From assembly GCA_019312665.1 (NCBI GenBank), contig JAFDCZ010000046.1, positions 1 to 42,428 of the forward strand: a stretch of 42,428 nucleotides of DNA, in the 5' to 3' direction. Source of the stretch: Deltaproteobacteria bacterium (GTDB taxonomy: Bacteria > Myxococcota_A > UBA9160 > UBA6930). Positions within the stretch are counted from its first letter, which is position 1. Every line of letters begins with the position of its first letter. Of this stretch, positions 26,503 through 35,430 are shown one piece after another. A program made the position numbers and the translations under genes. The notes beneath the pieces are model-generated. The model ran no database searches, was not told the DNA's origin, and saw only the letters and a program-made list of their open reading frames with translations.

Positions 26503-27783
26503 CTAGCCCGGGCTGATCACTTCGAGCAGCGAGGCCTCGCCCGGCACGCCGATGCGCAACGGAAAGCCGTAGAACCCCGTGCCCCGGTGAACGTAGAGCC
26601 GGTTCGTGCCGAGACCGAAGAAACCGTGATCGGGCCAGCGGCTGCGGGAGAGCACCGTCCAATCGAGGCCGAAGCTGACCAGGCCGATCTGTCCGCCGTG
26701 GGTATGCCCGGAGAGCACCAGATCGGCCTCGCCATCCGCGAGATCGGCAAAGCCCAGCGGATCGTGCACGAGCCACAGGCGGAGGTGCCCCTCGCGCCGG
26801 GGGAAGCGCGCGGCCAGGGCATCGAGGCGCTCGGCTCGCTCCTTCCGCGCCCAATCCGCGCCCACCAGCTGGACCGGCCCGGCAGCCGTCTCGACCATGG
26901 CCTCGTCATCCATCAGCAATATTGCCCCGCAAGCCGCGAGAGCCGCGCGCACTTCTTCGGGTGCCTCGTGGTCATGGTTGCCGAAGATGGCGAAGCAGCG
27001 GCCGCGAGCAGCCTTCAAGGGCGCAAGAGCCTCGGTCAGGGCACCCGCCGTAGCGTTGCCCTCCATTGTGAGAAGGTCCCCGGTGATCAGCACCAGATCC
27101 GGCTCGTGGGCCAGGAGTTCTTCGATGCGAGCCTGCAACCGGTGGATCGGCTGCCAAGGGCCCAGGTGTGGATCGGCGATCTGCACCACCCGCAGGGGGC
27201 GCTCCGGGGTCGGCGGCGGCGGGCGGCGGAAGTGCCGTTCGACGGGGATACGAGAGGTCTCGGAGTAGATCCGGCGATCCAGGACGATTCGCACGATCTC
27301 TCGTCGCAAGCCCAGGGACGTGGCGACCGAAAACGCGACCAGTGCGAGGGGAAGCAGGCCAAGCCAGGCCAACCCGCTGGCGACCCCGGCAAATCCCAAC
27401 CCCTCGGCGCCCAGGCGCAAGAACTCCGTCAGCAGCAGCCAGGGCCCGGCCACGGCGCCAAGTGCCAGGAAGGCCATCCCCGGTAGGGAGACCCCCCAGC
27501 GGAAGGCCCGAGGCCGAAGCCGCGCCTTCACCAGAGATGCGAAGTGAAGCCCGGTCGCGAGCATTCCGTAGACGAATGCCCAGCCGACGCCCCAACGGAA
27601 GCTCTCAGGAACCTGCGCCGCGCTTCGAACGGCCAGCCCCAGGGCGCCCGGGAAGGAGATCAATACCAGGACCGACGCAAAGATCGCGTAGGTGCGCCCG
27701 CGGAAGCGCCCCGCGTAGAGCGGCAGGCCGATGCCGATGCCGAGAGCGAGGGAGGGGAGGAGCCAGCTGGGAGGGGCAAACAT
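26503..27783 (-). CDS. Membrane metallophosphoesterase (YkuE/LpxG-like)
   Basis: 426 residues from ATG 27783 (GTG 27819 alternative). The first about 170 residues hold four or five transmembrane helices (LLPSLALGIGIGLPLY, YAIFASVLVLISFPG, FLALGAVAGPWLLL, LGLLPLALVAFSV). The calcineurin-like domain then shows QIADPHLG, ITGDLL, FGNHDHEAP, WLVHDPLG and LSGHTHGGQIG, all metal ligands present. The C-terminus GTGFYGFPLRIGVPGEASLLEVI is typical of the YkuE group, some of which act on lipid A precursors or other phosphodiesters. The substrate here is unknown. It is divergent from the small unknown gene at 27930. Confidence 0.9.
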   Translation of the reverse strand: MFAPPSWLLPSLALGIGIGLPLYAGRFRGRTYAIFASVLVLISFPGALGLAVRSAAQVPESFRWGVGWAFVYGMLATGLHFASLVKARLRPRAFRWGVSLPGMAFLALGAVAGPWLLLTEFLRLGAEGLGFAGVASGLAWLGLLPLALVAFSVATSLGLRREIVRIVLDRRIYSETSRIPVERHFRRPPPPTPERPLRVVQIADPHLGPWQPIHRLQARIEELLAHEPDLVLITGDLLTMEGNATAGALTEALAPLKAARGRCFAIFGNHDHEAPEEVRAALAACGAILLMDDEAMVETAAGPVQLVGADWARKERAERLDALAARFPRREGHLRLWLVHDPLGFADLADGEADLVLSGHTHGGQIGLVSFGLDWTVLSRSRWPDHGFFGLGTNRLYVHRGTGFYGFPLRIGVPGEASLLEVISPG

Positions 27784-27929
27784 GAGCAGCGCAGGATAGT
27801 GGCCATTCGCCCCAGGCACCCGGGCTCGTGCCCTTTGGTCGCTTCATTTGGGCATCACATGGCCGAGCTACCTCTTGCCGAGAAGGTTGGCGTACACCCA
27901 AGCCAACATCTCCCCCGGAGACCTCCCTC

Positions 27930-28193
27930 ATGAACGAACTGCAGCAACTCGCCCCCCGCCCCGAGACTCATGAGATCCGTGTCCGCTTTGCCAGCCGGGC
28001 CTCTCTGGTGGCTGGCCTGACCCGCGCCAAGAACGAGCCGTGGGTAGAGCGAGCCCGGATCGATCTCTCGAGCCGGGAGCTCGTCCTGGCCATGGCCGGC
28101 GGCGGTGGCCATGTCGCGGCTGCCAGCGAATGCCATGTTCGCCCACATCTGCAGCTCGTCCCGGACGTCGTGCAGGAAGGCGCCGCGGCCTAG
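27930..28193 (+). CDS. Small protein of unknown function
   Basis: An 87-residue protein from ATG 27930 with GGAGACC upstream; the frame is open further to 27828, but that part is proline/serine-rich. It has no recognised family. It is basic, with a strand-rich middle (IRVRFASRASLVAG, ARIDLSSRELVLAMAGGGGHVA), two histidine/cysteine clusters (ASECHVRPHLQL) and an acidic-hydrophobic tail. No signal peptide or membrane helix is evident. It lies 46 bp upstream of hemF on the same strand. Confidence 0.6.
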   Translation: MNELQQLAPRPETHEIRVRFASRASLVAGLTRAKNEPWVERARIDLSSRELVLAMAGGGGHVAAASECHVRPHLQLVPDVVQEGAAA

Positions 28194-28239
28194 GCCCATA
28201 CCCGCGAGCCCTGTTCGACTCAGCCGGTAGGATGAGCGC

Positions 28240-29175
28240 ATGGCCGAAGCCAACGCTCCCGATCCGACCGCCGTCCACACCTACCTCGCAGACCTCCAGG
28301 ACCAGATCTGCGACGCCCTCGAACGCGAAGACGGCCGGGCCCGCTTCAGCCGCGAGGAACGACCGGGCCCCGGTGGAGGCCTGGCCCGACCCCGCGCACT
28401 CGCCGATGGGGCCGTGATCGAGAAGGCCGCCGTGCACTTCACCCACGCCAAGGGCCCGGGCCTGCCACCCGCCGCGACGGAACGGCGACCCGAACTCGCG
28501 GGTGCACCCTTCGAAGCGGTCTCGCTCTCGATGATCGTCCACCCGCAGAACCCCTACGTCCCCGTCACCCACATGAACCTGCGCTGCTTCATCGCCACAC
28601 CCGAGACCGGCGAGGCGATCTGGTGGGTAGGCGGTGGCTTCGACCTGACCCCCGCCTACGGCTTCGAGGAAGACGCGGTCCACTGGCACCGCGTCGCCCG
28701 AGAGGCCTGCGCCCCCTTTGGCGAGGAGACCTATCCGCGCTTCAAGGCCTGGTGCGACGAGTACTTCTTCCTCCCCCATCGAGAAGAAGCCCGGGGCGTG
28801 GGCGGCGTGTTCTTCGATGATCTCGTGCTGGACGATTTTCCGAATACCTTCGCCTTCCTCCGCAGCGTCGGAGATCACTTCCTCCCGGCGTACCTGCCCC
28901 TCGTGCAGCGCCGCCGGAACATGAGCCACGGCGATCGCGAGCGGCAATTCCAACTGCTGCGCCGTGGGCGCTACGTCGAGTTCAACCTGGTCTACGACCG
29001 CGGCACGAAGTACGGGCTGCAATCCGGTCGCCGGGTGGAATCCGTGCTGGCCTCGATGCCCCCGCTCGTGCGCTGGGTCTATGACTGGCAGCCGGAGCCG
29101 GGCAGCCCCGAGGCCGAGCTCGCCGAGACGTTCCTGAAGCCGCGAGATTGGCTGGGGGATTCACCGGGGGCCTAA
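28240..29175 (+). CDS. hemF: Oxygen-dependent coproporphyrinogen III oxidase
   Basis: A 311-residue cytoplasmic heme-biosynthesis enzyme that decarboxylates coproporphyrinogen III with O2. Diagnostic stretches are [49 protein letters not shown], and [16 protein letters not shown]. In the last region the usual second glycine of LQSGGR is Arg ([11 protein letters not shown]), a change near the conserved C-terminal motif worth noting. The ATG at 28240 has AGGATGAG upstream. It marks an aerobic organism; the anaerobic enzyme HemN is not in the window. Confidence 0.95.
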   Translation: MAEANAPDPTAVHTYLADLQDQICDALEREDGRARFSREERPGPGGGLARPRALADGAVIEKAAVHFTHAKGPGLPPAATERRPELAGAPFEAVSLSMIVHPQNPYVPVTHMNLRCFIATPETGEAIWWVGGGFDLTPAYGFEEDAVHWHRVAREACAPFGEETYPRFKAWCDEYFFLPHREEARGVGGVFFDDLVLDDFPNTFAFLRSVGDHFLPAYLPLVQRRRNMSHGDRERQFQLLRRGRYVEFNLVYDRGTKYGLQSGRRVESVLASMPPLVRWVYDWQPEPGSPEAELAETFLKPRDWLGDSPGA

Positions 29176-29326
29176 GCGGGCGCGAACCTCCGCTCGCCCC
29201 CCCCGACTCCTTGTCCGAGGGCCGTGCGGCTCCCTGGGCGAGCTGGGATTGTTGATGCGGCACGACGTTGCCGGCTTCTTCGCGCTCACGGGAGAAGAGG
29301 CCGTCGCCGTCCCCTAAGCTTGTCCC

Positions 29327-29758
29327 ATGCCCCTCCGAGATCTCGAGCTCTCGTCGCGCAGGCGGCTCCCGGCGCGCCTGCTGCGGGCTCAGAGCGTCCG
29401 CTCGAGCGGACCCGGCGGGCAGAACGTCAACAAGGTCGCCACCAAGGTCGACCTCTCGCTCGATCTGGAGGCTGCTGCGCGGTTGCTAGGCGCGACACCG
29501 ATCGCCCGCATCCGCCACAAGCTGGCCTCGCGCATCACAGCCGATGGCCGCCTCCACGTTCAGGCAGGTCGTGCTCGGACCCGCGGACGCAACCTCGAGG
29601 CCGCGCTCTCGCGGATGGAAGATCTCCTGCGTGAAGCCCTGAAAGTTCCCCGGCGGCGCCGAGCCACGCGGCCTTCGCGAGCGAGCCGCGAGAGACGGCT
29701 CACGGCGAAGCGGCACACTGCAGAAAAAAAGCAGTCGAGGTCGCGTCCGGACGAATAG
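29327..29758 (+). CDS. arfB: Peptide-release-factor-like ribosome rescue protein
   Basis: A 143-residue protein with the GGQ domain (SSGPGGQNVNKVATKV), which triggers peptidyl-tRNA hydrolysis, and a strongly basic C-terminal tail (RRRRATRPSRASRERR ... KKQSRSRPDE) that enters the empty mRNA channel of stalled ribosomes. Length and layout fit ArfB/YaeJ rather than a full release factor. The ATG at 29327 has no strong Shine-Dalgarno at normal spacing (GGGAGAAGAGG lies about 30 bp upstream). The 150-bp gap before it holds only a short possible ORF remnant. Confidence 0.92.
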   Translation: MPLRDLELSSRRRLPARLLRAQSVRSSGPGGQNVNKVATKVDLSLDLEAAARLLGATPIARIRHKLASRITADGRLHVQAGRARTRGRNLEAALSRMEDLLREALKVPRRRRATRPSRASRERRLTAKRHTAEKKQSRSRPDE

Positions 29759-29798
29759 GCGACCCCGCCCTTTGTTCGCGCCACCTGGGCGACAGCCC

Positions 29799-30203
29799 TC
29801 AGTTCCAATGAAACGCGATGTCGACCTTCGTCTCCGGGTGAAGACTGTTGTGAACCGGGCAGGTGTGGGCCGTGCGTTCGAGAACGCGGCGGGCGCTTTC
29901 GGGAATGCCGGCCGAAAACTCGACCTGGACGTCCAAGCGACCGATGCGTCTCGTCGGGTCGGCGACCATATGCTTCTCGACGCTCACCGTCGTGCCCTTC
30001 AGCGGCCACTCGTGGCGGCGAGCGACGATGCCCATCACCGTGAGGATGCAGCTGCCGAGCGCGGTAGCCAGGAGATCCGTCGGAGAGAATGCCTCGCCGC
30101 GCCCCTCATTGTCTTTGGGAGCGTCGGTCTCGAGCGTCGCGCCCGAGGGGTGACGGGCGCTCGAATGGAGCTCCCCTTCGTACTGCATCTCGATTCGGAC
30201 CAT
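29799..30203 (-). CDS. OsmC/OhrB-family peroxiredoxin-like protein
   Basis: A 134-residue OsmC-family protein. Two conserved cysteines are placed as in peroxide-reducing members: GSCILTVMG (first Cys) and TCPVHNSLHP (second Cys). The start ATG 30203 has AAGGGAAGAC upstream. It begins 20 bp after the serine hydrolase stop at 30224, as the last gene of an amidase, hydrolase, OsmC leftward group. Role: organic hydroperoxide detoxification is the family's usual function. Confidence 0.9.
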   Translation of the reverse strand: MVRIEMQYEGELHSSARHPSGATLETDAPKDNEGRGEAFSPTDLLATALGSCILTVMGIVARRHEWPLKGTTVSVEKHMVADPTRRIGRLDVQVEFSAGIPESARRVLERTAHTCPVHNSLHPETKVDIAFHWN

Positions 30204-30223
30204 GCTGTCTTCCCTTTCTGGCG

Positions 30224-31378
30224 TCAGAGGGCGGCGTAGGCCGCATCGATGAGCGCAAGCGCCCGGTCGTCGAGCAGGATACGCGGCCCCATCCGGTTCA
30301 TCACATAGCCGAAGCCAAGGCGCCGCTGCGTATCGGCGAGCCCCACCGAGCCACCCGCACCCGGGTGACCGAAGGCCTCTTCGCTCGGCCCGAAGCGGGT
30401 CGTCCGCTCGTCCTGGGAGAGCATGAAACCGAGGCCGAAGCGCGTGGAGAGCCCGAGCACGGCATCCGGCCCGCGGGATTGCTCGCAACGCGCCGCTTCG
30501 ATCGACTCGGAGCTGATCACACGACCGTCGTTCAGCGCGACGATGCCGTAGAGCTTTGCGACCGCGCGCGCGTTCGTGTGCCCGTTTGCACCGGGAATCT
30601 CGGCACTCCGCCATTCCGGAACGTTCACTCCGGCCATCATCGAAGGCGGGTTGCCGAACGCGCGCGCTGTCATGCCCTCGGGATCGGCCATGATCATCTT
30701 CCCGATGTCCAGGGCGTCCTTCTCATCAGGGCCTGGCATCGCCATCGGCCCCATCTCCGCGACCCTGCCGTGTTCCGCTTCCGGCAGCCCGATATGGAAA
30801 TCGAGATCCAGAGGCCCGGCGATCTCGTCGCGAAAGAACGTCCCGAGGCTCTTGCCGCTGATGCGACGAACGACCTCGCCAACGAGCCAGCCGTAGGTGA
30901 GCGCGTGGTAGCCATGCTCTTCACCCGGTGTCCACCACGGCGTTTCAGCGGCCAACGCAGAGGCCATCGCGTCCCAGTCGTAGAGGGCTTCCCCAGGGAG
31001 AACCTCGCGAACCGCGGGCAGCCCAGCCCGGTGGGAGAGCAGCCAGCGAACCGGGATGTCCTGCTTCCCTTCCGCAGCGAATTCCGGCCAGTATTCCGCA
31101 ACCGGCGCATCCAGATCGAGCTTCCCCTGATCGACGAGCCGATGCGCACAAAACGCTGCCGCCCCCTTGGTCGTCGAGTAGACGTTCACCAGGGTGTCCC
31201 GCTGCCAGGGCTGGGTACGCGCCTGATCCGCGAAGCCGCCCCAAAGGTCGACGACAGGCTCCCCGTCCAAGAAGACACTCACCGCGGCACCGATCTCATC
31301 TCGTTCCCGGAAGCCCTCTTCGAAAACGGCGCGCACGCCCTCGAAGGCTTCGTGACAGCTTCCTTGAATGTCGCCCAT
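30224..31378 (-). CDS. Beta-lactamase-fold serine hydrolase (class C-like/family VIII esterase)
   Basis: 384 residues from ATG 31378. The serine is in STTKGAA (S-x-x-K, near residue 77). The tyrosine motif is HALTYGW (Y-x-x in place of Y-x-N), and HPGAGGSVGLAD supplies the third motif. No signal peptide is present, so this is a cytoplasmic esterase/amidase-type member rather than a true secreted beta-lactamase. The substrate is unknown. The amidase gene lies 58 bp upstream on the same strand. Confidence 0.9.
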   Translation of the reverse strand: MGDIQGSCHEAFEGVRAVFEEGFRERDEIGAAVSVFLDGEPVVDLWGGFADQARTQPWQRDTLVNVYSTTKGAAAFCAHRLVDQGKLDLDAPVAEYWPEFAAEGKQDIPVRWLLSHRAGLPAVREVLPGEALYDWDAMASALAAETPWWTPGEEHGYHALTYGWLVGEVVRRISGKSLGTFFRDEIAGPLDLDFHIGLPEAEHGRVAEMGPMAMPGPDEKDALDIGKMIMADPEGMTARAFGNPPSMMAGVNVPEWRSAEIPGANGHTNARAVAKLYGIVALNDGRVISSESIEAARCEQSRGPDAVLGLSTRFGLGFMLSQDERTTRFGPSEEAFGHPGAGGSVGLADTQRRLGFGYVMNRMGPRILLDDRALALIDAAYAAL

Positions 31379-31436
31379 GGGAGTCCGCCTCGCGCAGCCG
31401 AGCCTACGCTCATTGATCCTCGCCCTCGCTGGGACC

Positions 31437-32849
31437 TCAGCCGATCTGAGGCCACTCCGGATGCCAGGGCCGTTCGCGTTCGAAGGCCAGGGCGGCGCGC
31501 AGCACCAGATCGTCCCGATGGCGCGGGCCGACGATCTGGAGACCGATCGGAAGGCCGGCCTTGGAGATGCCTGCTCGAACCGTCGCTGCCGGATGCCAGG
31601 ACATGTTGAACGGGATGGTGAACGCTGCGACGCCGGCCGCGGGCTGCTTGCGTCCCTCGGTTTCGTCCGGGAACGGTCCGCGGGCCGGAGGCGGGTCGTA
31701 GGGCACGGTGGGCGTGAGAAGAAAATCGACTTCATCGAAGACCCGGGCGCACCACTCGTTCAGCTGCATGCGTTGCTCAGCGATGCGGCCCCAGATCTCG
31801 GGGGTCATCGCATTCGCCGTCTTGACGCCGCGGATGAAGGTTCGCCCGAACTCTTCTTCTCGCTCCGGCAGGTAGGAGCCAAGCGGACCCGCCGCTTCGA
31901 ACGCACCGAGCAGCCCCCACTCGCGCCCCATTCGGGGCGGCCCACCCTCGATCGGCACCAGCGTGTGGCCCGCCGCCTCGAAGGCCTTCACCGAATCCTC
32001 GAAGCAGGCGGCCACATCGGATTGCACCACCGCATAACCGAGATCTGGCGAGACTCCGAAGCGCGTCCCCGCCGGCAGCTCCTCTGCCAGGGCCTCGACG
32101 TAGGAGATGCCGGGGTCCGGCAACGACTTCGGATCACAAGGCGAAGCCCCGGCCACCTGATCGAGGAAGAGCGCACCGTCGGCGACGGTCTTCGTCGTCG
32201 GACCGTACACCGAGGTATCGCCGTAGTTCCAATGATGCATCGGGCCGCGGGGAACCCGACCGAAGGAAACCTTCAAACCGAACGCGCCCACGAAGCTCGC
32301 GGGAATGCGAATCGAACCGCCACCGTCGGATGAGGTCACCAGAGGGCATACGGATGCGGAGAGCACCGCGGCCGAACCGCCGCTCGAACCGCCGGGCGTT
32401 CGCTCGAGATCCCAGGGTGAGCGCGTCACGCCGTAGACGAGATTCTTCGTGATCGCCGTGTAACCGAACTCCGGTGCATTCGTCTTTCCGATCAGGATGG
32501 CTCCCGCAGCGCGCAGCCGACCCACCTGGGTGCTGTCGTGATCCGCAATGCGATCCTTGAAGATCAGGCATCCCTCGGTGTGGGGAAGACCTTCGGCCGC
32601 CTCGAGATCCTTGACGCCAAGGGGCACACCTTCGAGGGGCCGCGCTTCGCCGCGGGCGATGCGCTCGTCGGCAGCCCGGGCATCGGCGAGAATGGCCTCG
32701 CGATCCCGCAGCGCAACGAAGGCGTTCAGATCCGCGTTGGTGGCATCGATGCGCGCCAGCACGGCTTCGCTGAGTTCGACTGCGGAGAGCTTCCGTTCGC
32801 TCAGCGCGGCGGTGAGCTCGGTGAGGGAGAGATCGAGGGGGGTCGTCAT
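31437..32849 (-). CDS. Amidase signature family protein
   Basis: 470 residues from ATG 32849. The Ser-cisSer-Lys triad is visible: LGVKDLEAAEGL (Lys), the Gly/Ser-rich RTPGGSSGGSAAVL, and SSDGGGSIRIPAS (cis-Ser and nucleophile Ser). The tail MSWHPAATVRAGIS and GLPIGLQIVGPRHRDD is the common C-terminus of amidases and of GatA-like members. With no gatB or gatC nearby, a free amidase acting on small amides is more likely. The frame is open upstream to 33038, but that stretch is not conserved-looking. It starts the leftward group amidase, serine hydrolase, OsmC. Confidence 0.92.
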   Translation of the reverse strand: MTTPLDLSLTELTAALSERKLSAVELSEAVLARIDATNADLNAFVALRDREAILADARAADERIARGEARPLEGVPLGVKDLEAAEGLPHTEGCLIFKDRIADHDSTQVGRLRAAGAILIGKTNAPEFGYTAITKNLVYGVTRSPWDLERTPGGSSGGSAAVLSASVCPLVTSSDGGGSIRIPASFVGAFGLKVSFGRVPRGPMHHWNYGDTSVYGPTTKTVADGALFLDQVAGASPCDPKSLPDPGISYVEALAEELPAGTRFGVSPDLGYAVVQSDVAACFEDSVKAFEAAGHTLVPIEGGPPRMGREWGLLGAFEAAGPLGSYLPEREEEFGRTFIRGVKTANAMTPEIWGRIAEQRMQLNEWCARVFDEVDFLLTPTVPYDPPPARGPFPDETEGRKQPAAGVAAFTIPFNMSWHPAATVRAGISKAGLPIGLQIVGPRHRDDLVLRAALAFERERPWHPEWPQIG

Positions 32850-33068
32850 CTGGGCAGTGTAGACCGGATTCCTCGTGGCGGCCCCGGGGCCTCCGCGCCG
32901 GATGGCCTCTTCGTTCAGCTGAGCGCCATGTGGCTTGCGCGCGGTGTTGATCGAACATGTCTCTTGTGCCGCCCGAGCCCTCCATTTCGTGCTCGCGTTC
33001 GAGCCAGTCGAGCAGTGGCCGGCCCGACCCACCGGCAAGGTCGAGTCGTTCTTCAGATGGCTGAGGCG

Positions 33069-34364
33069 TCAGGCCGTTTCGATCCTGCCGGGCAGATCGA
33101 CCTGGATCAAGGTGCCTCCGCCCTCGCGTCCCATTGCGCGCGCTTCTCCTCCGTGGTGGCGTGCCACCTGTCGTACGATGGCGAGGCCGAGCCCCAGCCC
33201 ACCGGCCGCGCCATTGCCGCGGGTAAAGGCATCGAACACCGCTTGCTGTTGCGCCTCGGGGATGCCGGGGCCGCGATCTGCGACGGAGACGCGCACTCCG
33301 GGTCCGTCGGCGAGGGGGTCGATTCGGATCTCCACCAGGCAACCCGGTGCGTGGCGCTCGGCATTCGTAATCAGGTTGCGAAGCAGGTGGCGCAGACTGC
33401 GCGCATCGCCGAGTAGCGCGGGTGCGCCGTCCGGCGGGCCGACGACTTCGATCTCACCTTCCGCACGGGCTGCTTCTTCCGCCGCCATCGCGAGCAGGTC
33501 CACCTGGTCGTAGCCGGCCGTCGGCGCGAGCATGTCGAGCCGGCTCACCACCAGCAGCTCCTCGACGCCAGCGTCGAGCTCTGCGACATCGTGGGCCACC
33601 TGCCGACGGAGTTCCGATAGCCGCTCCGCGGAGAGATCGGCGCCGCCTCCCAGGATCTCGACGGCGATGCGCAGCCGCGCGAGAGGAGAGCGCAACTCAT
33701 GGGACGCACTGGCCAGGAGCGTCCGCTGCGCCTCGACCAACGATTCGATGCGCTGGGCCGTGCGATTGAAGGATTCGGCGAGCCGCGCGACCTCGTCTCG
33801 CCCCTCGATCGGCGCCCGCGCGGTCAGCTCGCCTTGCCCGAATGCATCCACGCTCGTGGAGAGGCGCTCGAGCCTCCCAGTGATACCGCGTGCAACTGGA
33901 TAGGCACCCACACCAAGGGCCAGCGCGAAGGCGGCCAGCGCAAGCAGACCATGCCAACCCGAACCGCGTCCGTGGGCGAGCCTGAGCACCACCCAGTGTC
34001 CGCTGGCAAGAGGAACCGCTGCCGCCGGTGGCCCGCGGAAGCCACCGCGAAGCCAATGCGCGCTGTCCTCATCGACGCGCGGAGCGGGTACGAGCGGCCC
34101 TGCCTCGACCAGCCGGCGTCCGTGTTCGTCGAACACGGCAAGACCGGAATTGAACTCCCGCGCCAGGCGCTCCACACGCACCTGCAACTTCTCGGGATCC
34201 GCTTCCTCGGGAGAGATCAGCAGCTCGGCTGCGGCCGTGAGCTCGGCGAGCGGACGAGCTTCCGATCCGCGATCCACCGCCCGGAACAACAGCGCGGAGA
34301 GGAGGAAGAAAACCAGTACGACCGCCAGGAAGGCCAGGTAGATGCGCAGGGAGAGTCGGCTCAT
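33069..34364 (-). CDS. Sensor histidine kinase (CpxA-like)
   Basis: A 431-residue membrane kinase. Helix 1 (YLAFLAVVLVFFLLSALLF) and helix 2 (LLALAAFALALGVGAYPV, about 140-157) enclose a periplasmic sensor region of about 105 residues. HAMP (about 158-205) leads to the H-box ASHELRSPLARLRIAVE (His about 220). The N-box NLITNAERHAP, DRGPGIPE and GLGLGLAIV form an intact ATPase domain. The start ATG 34362-34364 overlaps the response regulator's TGA as ATGA, so translation is coupled. The layout Spy-like protein, OmpR-type regulator, kinase resembles the enterobacterial cpxP-cpxR-cpxA envelope-stress locus; functional equivalence is inferred. Confidence 0.93.
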   Translation of the reverse strand: MSRLSLRIYLAFLAVVLVFFLLSALLFRAVDRGSEARPLAELTAAAELLISPEEADPEKLQVRVERLAREFNSGLAVFDEHGRRLVEAGPLVPAPRVDEDSAHWLRGGFRGPPAAAVPLASGHWVVLRLAHGRGSGWHGLLALAAFALALGVGAYPVARGITGRLERLSTSVDAFGQGELTARAPIEGRDEVARLAESFNRTAQRIESLVEAQRTLLASASHELRSPLARLRIAVEILGGGADLSAERLSELRRQVAHDVAELDAGVEELLVVSRLDMLAPTAGYDQVDLLAMAAEEAARAEGEIEVVGPPDGAPALLGDARSLRHLLRNLITNAERHAPGCLVEIRIDPLADGPGVRVSVADRGPGIPEAQQQAVFDAFTRGNGAAGGLGLGLAIVRQVARHHGGEARAMGREGGGTLIQVDLPGRIETA

Positions 34365-35086
34365 AGGCCAGGCTCGTCCTGCTTCGATGCGAACACGTAA
34401 CCCGTGCCGCGCACGGTCAGGATCCGGCGGGGCTTCCGGGGATCATCCTCGATGGCTGCGCGGATCCGTGAGATATGGACATCGATGCTTCGATCGAAGG
34501 CCTCGAGATCGCGACCGGCGAGCCGGGCCATGATCGCATCGCGGCTGAGCACGCGTCCCGGCTGATCGGAGAGCACACAGAGCAGCGCGAATTGATGACT
34601 GGTGAGTTCGCGGTCCTCGCCCTCGATGCGCACCTTCCGTGCGCCGTGGTCGATCTCCAGACGACCAAAACGTTCGATCTTGTCCCCACCGGGCTCCACC
34701 CGCCCCCGCCGCAGAACGGCCCTCAAACGGGCCAGCAGCTCCCGGGGGTTGAAGGGCTTCGGCAGATAGTCGTCGGCACCGAGTTCGAGACCGACGATCC
34801 GATCGGTCTCGTCCCCACGCGCGGTGAGCATCAGGATCGGCAACGCGGCCGCTGCATCCCCGGCCTCTCCGGCGCGGATACGTCGGCACAGATCCAGGCC
34901 GTCCCCATCGGGGAGCATCACGTCGAGAATCAGCAGATCGTAGATGCCCGCGGCACTGGCAAGGAATGCCAATCCATCCGCCACGGTTCCCCGTGCATCG
35001 ACCTCAAAGCCTGCTTCACCGAGATACTCCGCGAGCATGCGAGAGAGCTCCACGTCGTCGTCGATGAGCAGGATGCGAGGCGCCAC
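34361..35086 (-). CDS. OmpR/PhoB-family response regulator (CpxR-like)
   Basis: 241 residues from GTG 35086, where RILLIDDDVELSRML opens the receiver; the frame runs far upstream but that is antisense. The phospho-Asp is in LLILDVMLPDGDG, with LTARG and PKPFNPRELLAR for the Thr and Lys switch residues. The C-terminal winged helix reads SHQFALLCVLSDQPGRVLSR, RSIDVHISRIRAAI and VRGTGYVF. It overlaps the kinase start by ATGA. A perfect GTAAA-N5-GTAAA site lies about 674 bp upstream, before the Spy-like gene. The gap to the Spy-like gene holds an 11-bp hairpin. Confidence 0.95.
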   Translation of the reverse strand: MAPRILLIDDDVELSRMLAEYLGEAGFEVDARGTVADGLAFLASAAGIYDLLILDVMLPDGDGLDLCRRIRAGEAGDAAAALPILMLTARGDETDRIVGLELGADDYLPKPFNPRELLARLRAVLRRGRVEPGGDKIERFGRLEIDHGARKVRIEGEDRELTSHQFALLCVLSDQPGRVLSRDAIMARLAGRDLEAFDRSIDVHISRIRAAIEDDPRKPRRILTVRGTGYVFASKQDEPGL

Positions 35087-35157
35087 CCCCAGACCGTGCT
35101 CCGACTTCTCGGCCGGCGCCAGCCCCTCGTTGCGTTCTGCACGGGCTCCGGAGCTGC

Positions 35158-35186
35158 CGCACGGCCGGCCGGAGCCCGGCCGTGCG
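35158..35186. terminator. 11-bp GC-rich hairpin between Spy-like and response regulator genes
   Basis: CGCACGGCCGG (35158-35168) pairs perfectly with CCGGCCGTGCG (35176-35186) around a 7-base loop. It lies between the Spy-like stop (35200) and the regulator start (35086) on the minus strand. With no T-run it may be an attenuator or an mRNA-stability stem that makes the abundant first gene differ from the regulators. Role inferred. Confidence 0.5.
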
Positions 35187-35199
35187 TCAACTCTCCGGC

Positions 35200-35430
35200 T
35201 CAGCGCCAACCGTGTCCGCGGCCGCCATGGCGACCCCGGTGCTTCTCGTGCTCGGCGATCAGCGTGGCACGCTGTTCGGGTGTGAGCACCTCGGCAACCT
35301 GAACGAGCGTGTCGACGACCTGCTTGGAGCCCTCCTCCATACGCATGAGGACTTCCCCACGCAGCCGCTCGAGGGCATCGCGATCCACGGCCTGGCCAGA
35401 CAAAGCCGCAGCGAACTCCGCGCGATGGGC
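35200..35430 (-). pseudogene. C-terminal half of the Spy-like protein, cut off by an in-frame amber codon
   Basis: After the TAG at 35431-35433 the same frame continues without stop to TGA at 35200-35202: AHRAEFAAALSGQAVDR, then ALERLRGEVLMRMEEGSKQVVDTLVQVAEVLTPEQRATL and a His/Gly/Arg tail (HEKHRGRHGGRGHGWR). LTPEQ is the LTxxQ motif of Spy/CpxP-type periplasmic proteins. An ATG-like start for this half alone is not evident; the piece begins with a TTG/GTG-free AHRAEF. It reads as the lost second half of the upstream protein. Confidence 0.75.

Noticed and set aside
24287-26854. 855-codon open frame antisense to polB
   Set aside because: High-GC antisense shadow of a gene with all polymerase motifs; no recognisable domain and composition typical of an antisense frame.
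29213-29316. Short frame ending in MRHDVAGFFALTGEEAVAVP before arfB
   Set aside because: Looks coding-like but is only about 20-35 codons with no ribosome-binding site or family; may be a remnant, not supported as a gene.
32880-32891. GGCCCCGGGGCC palindrome upstream of the amidase
   Set aside because: Expected by chance in GC-rich sequence; no loop, T-run or neighbouring motif.
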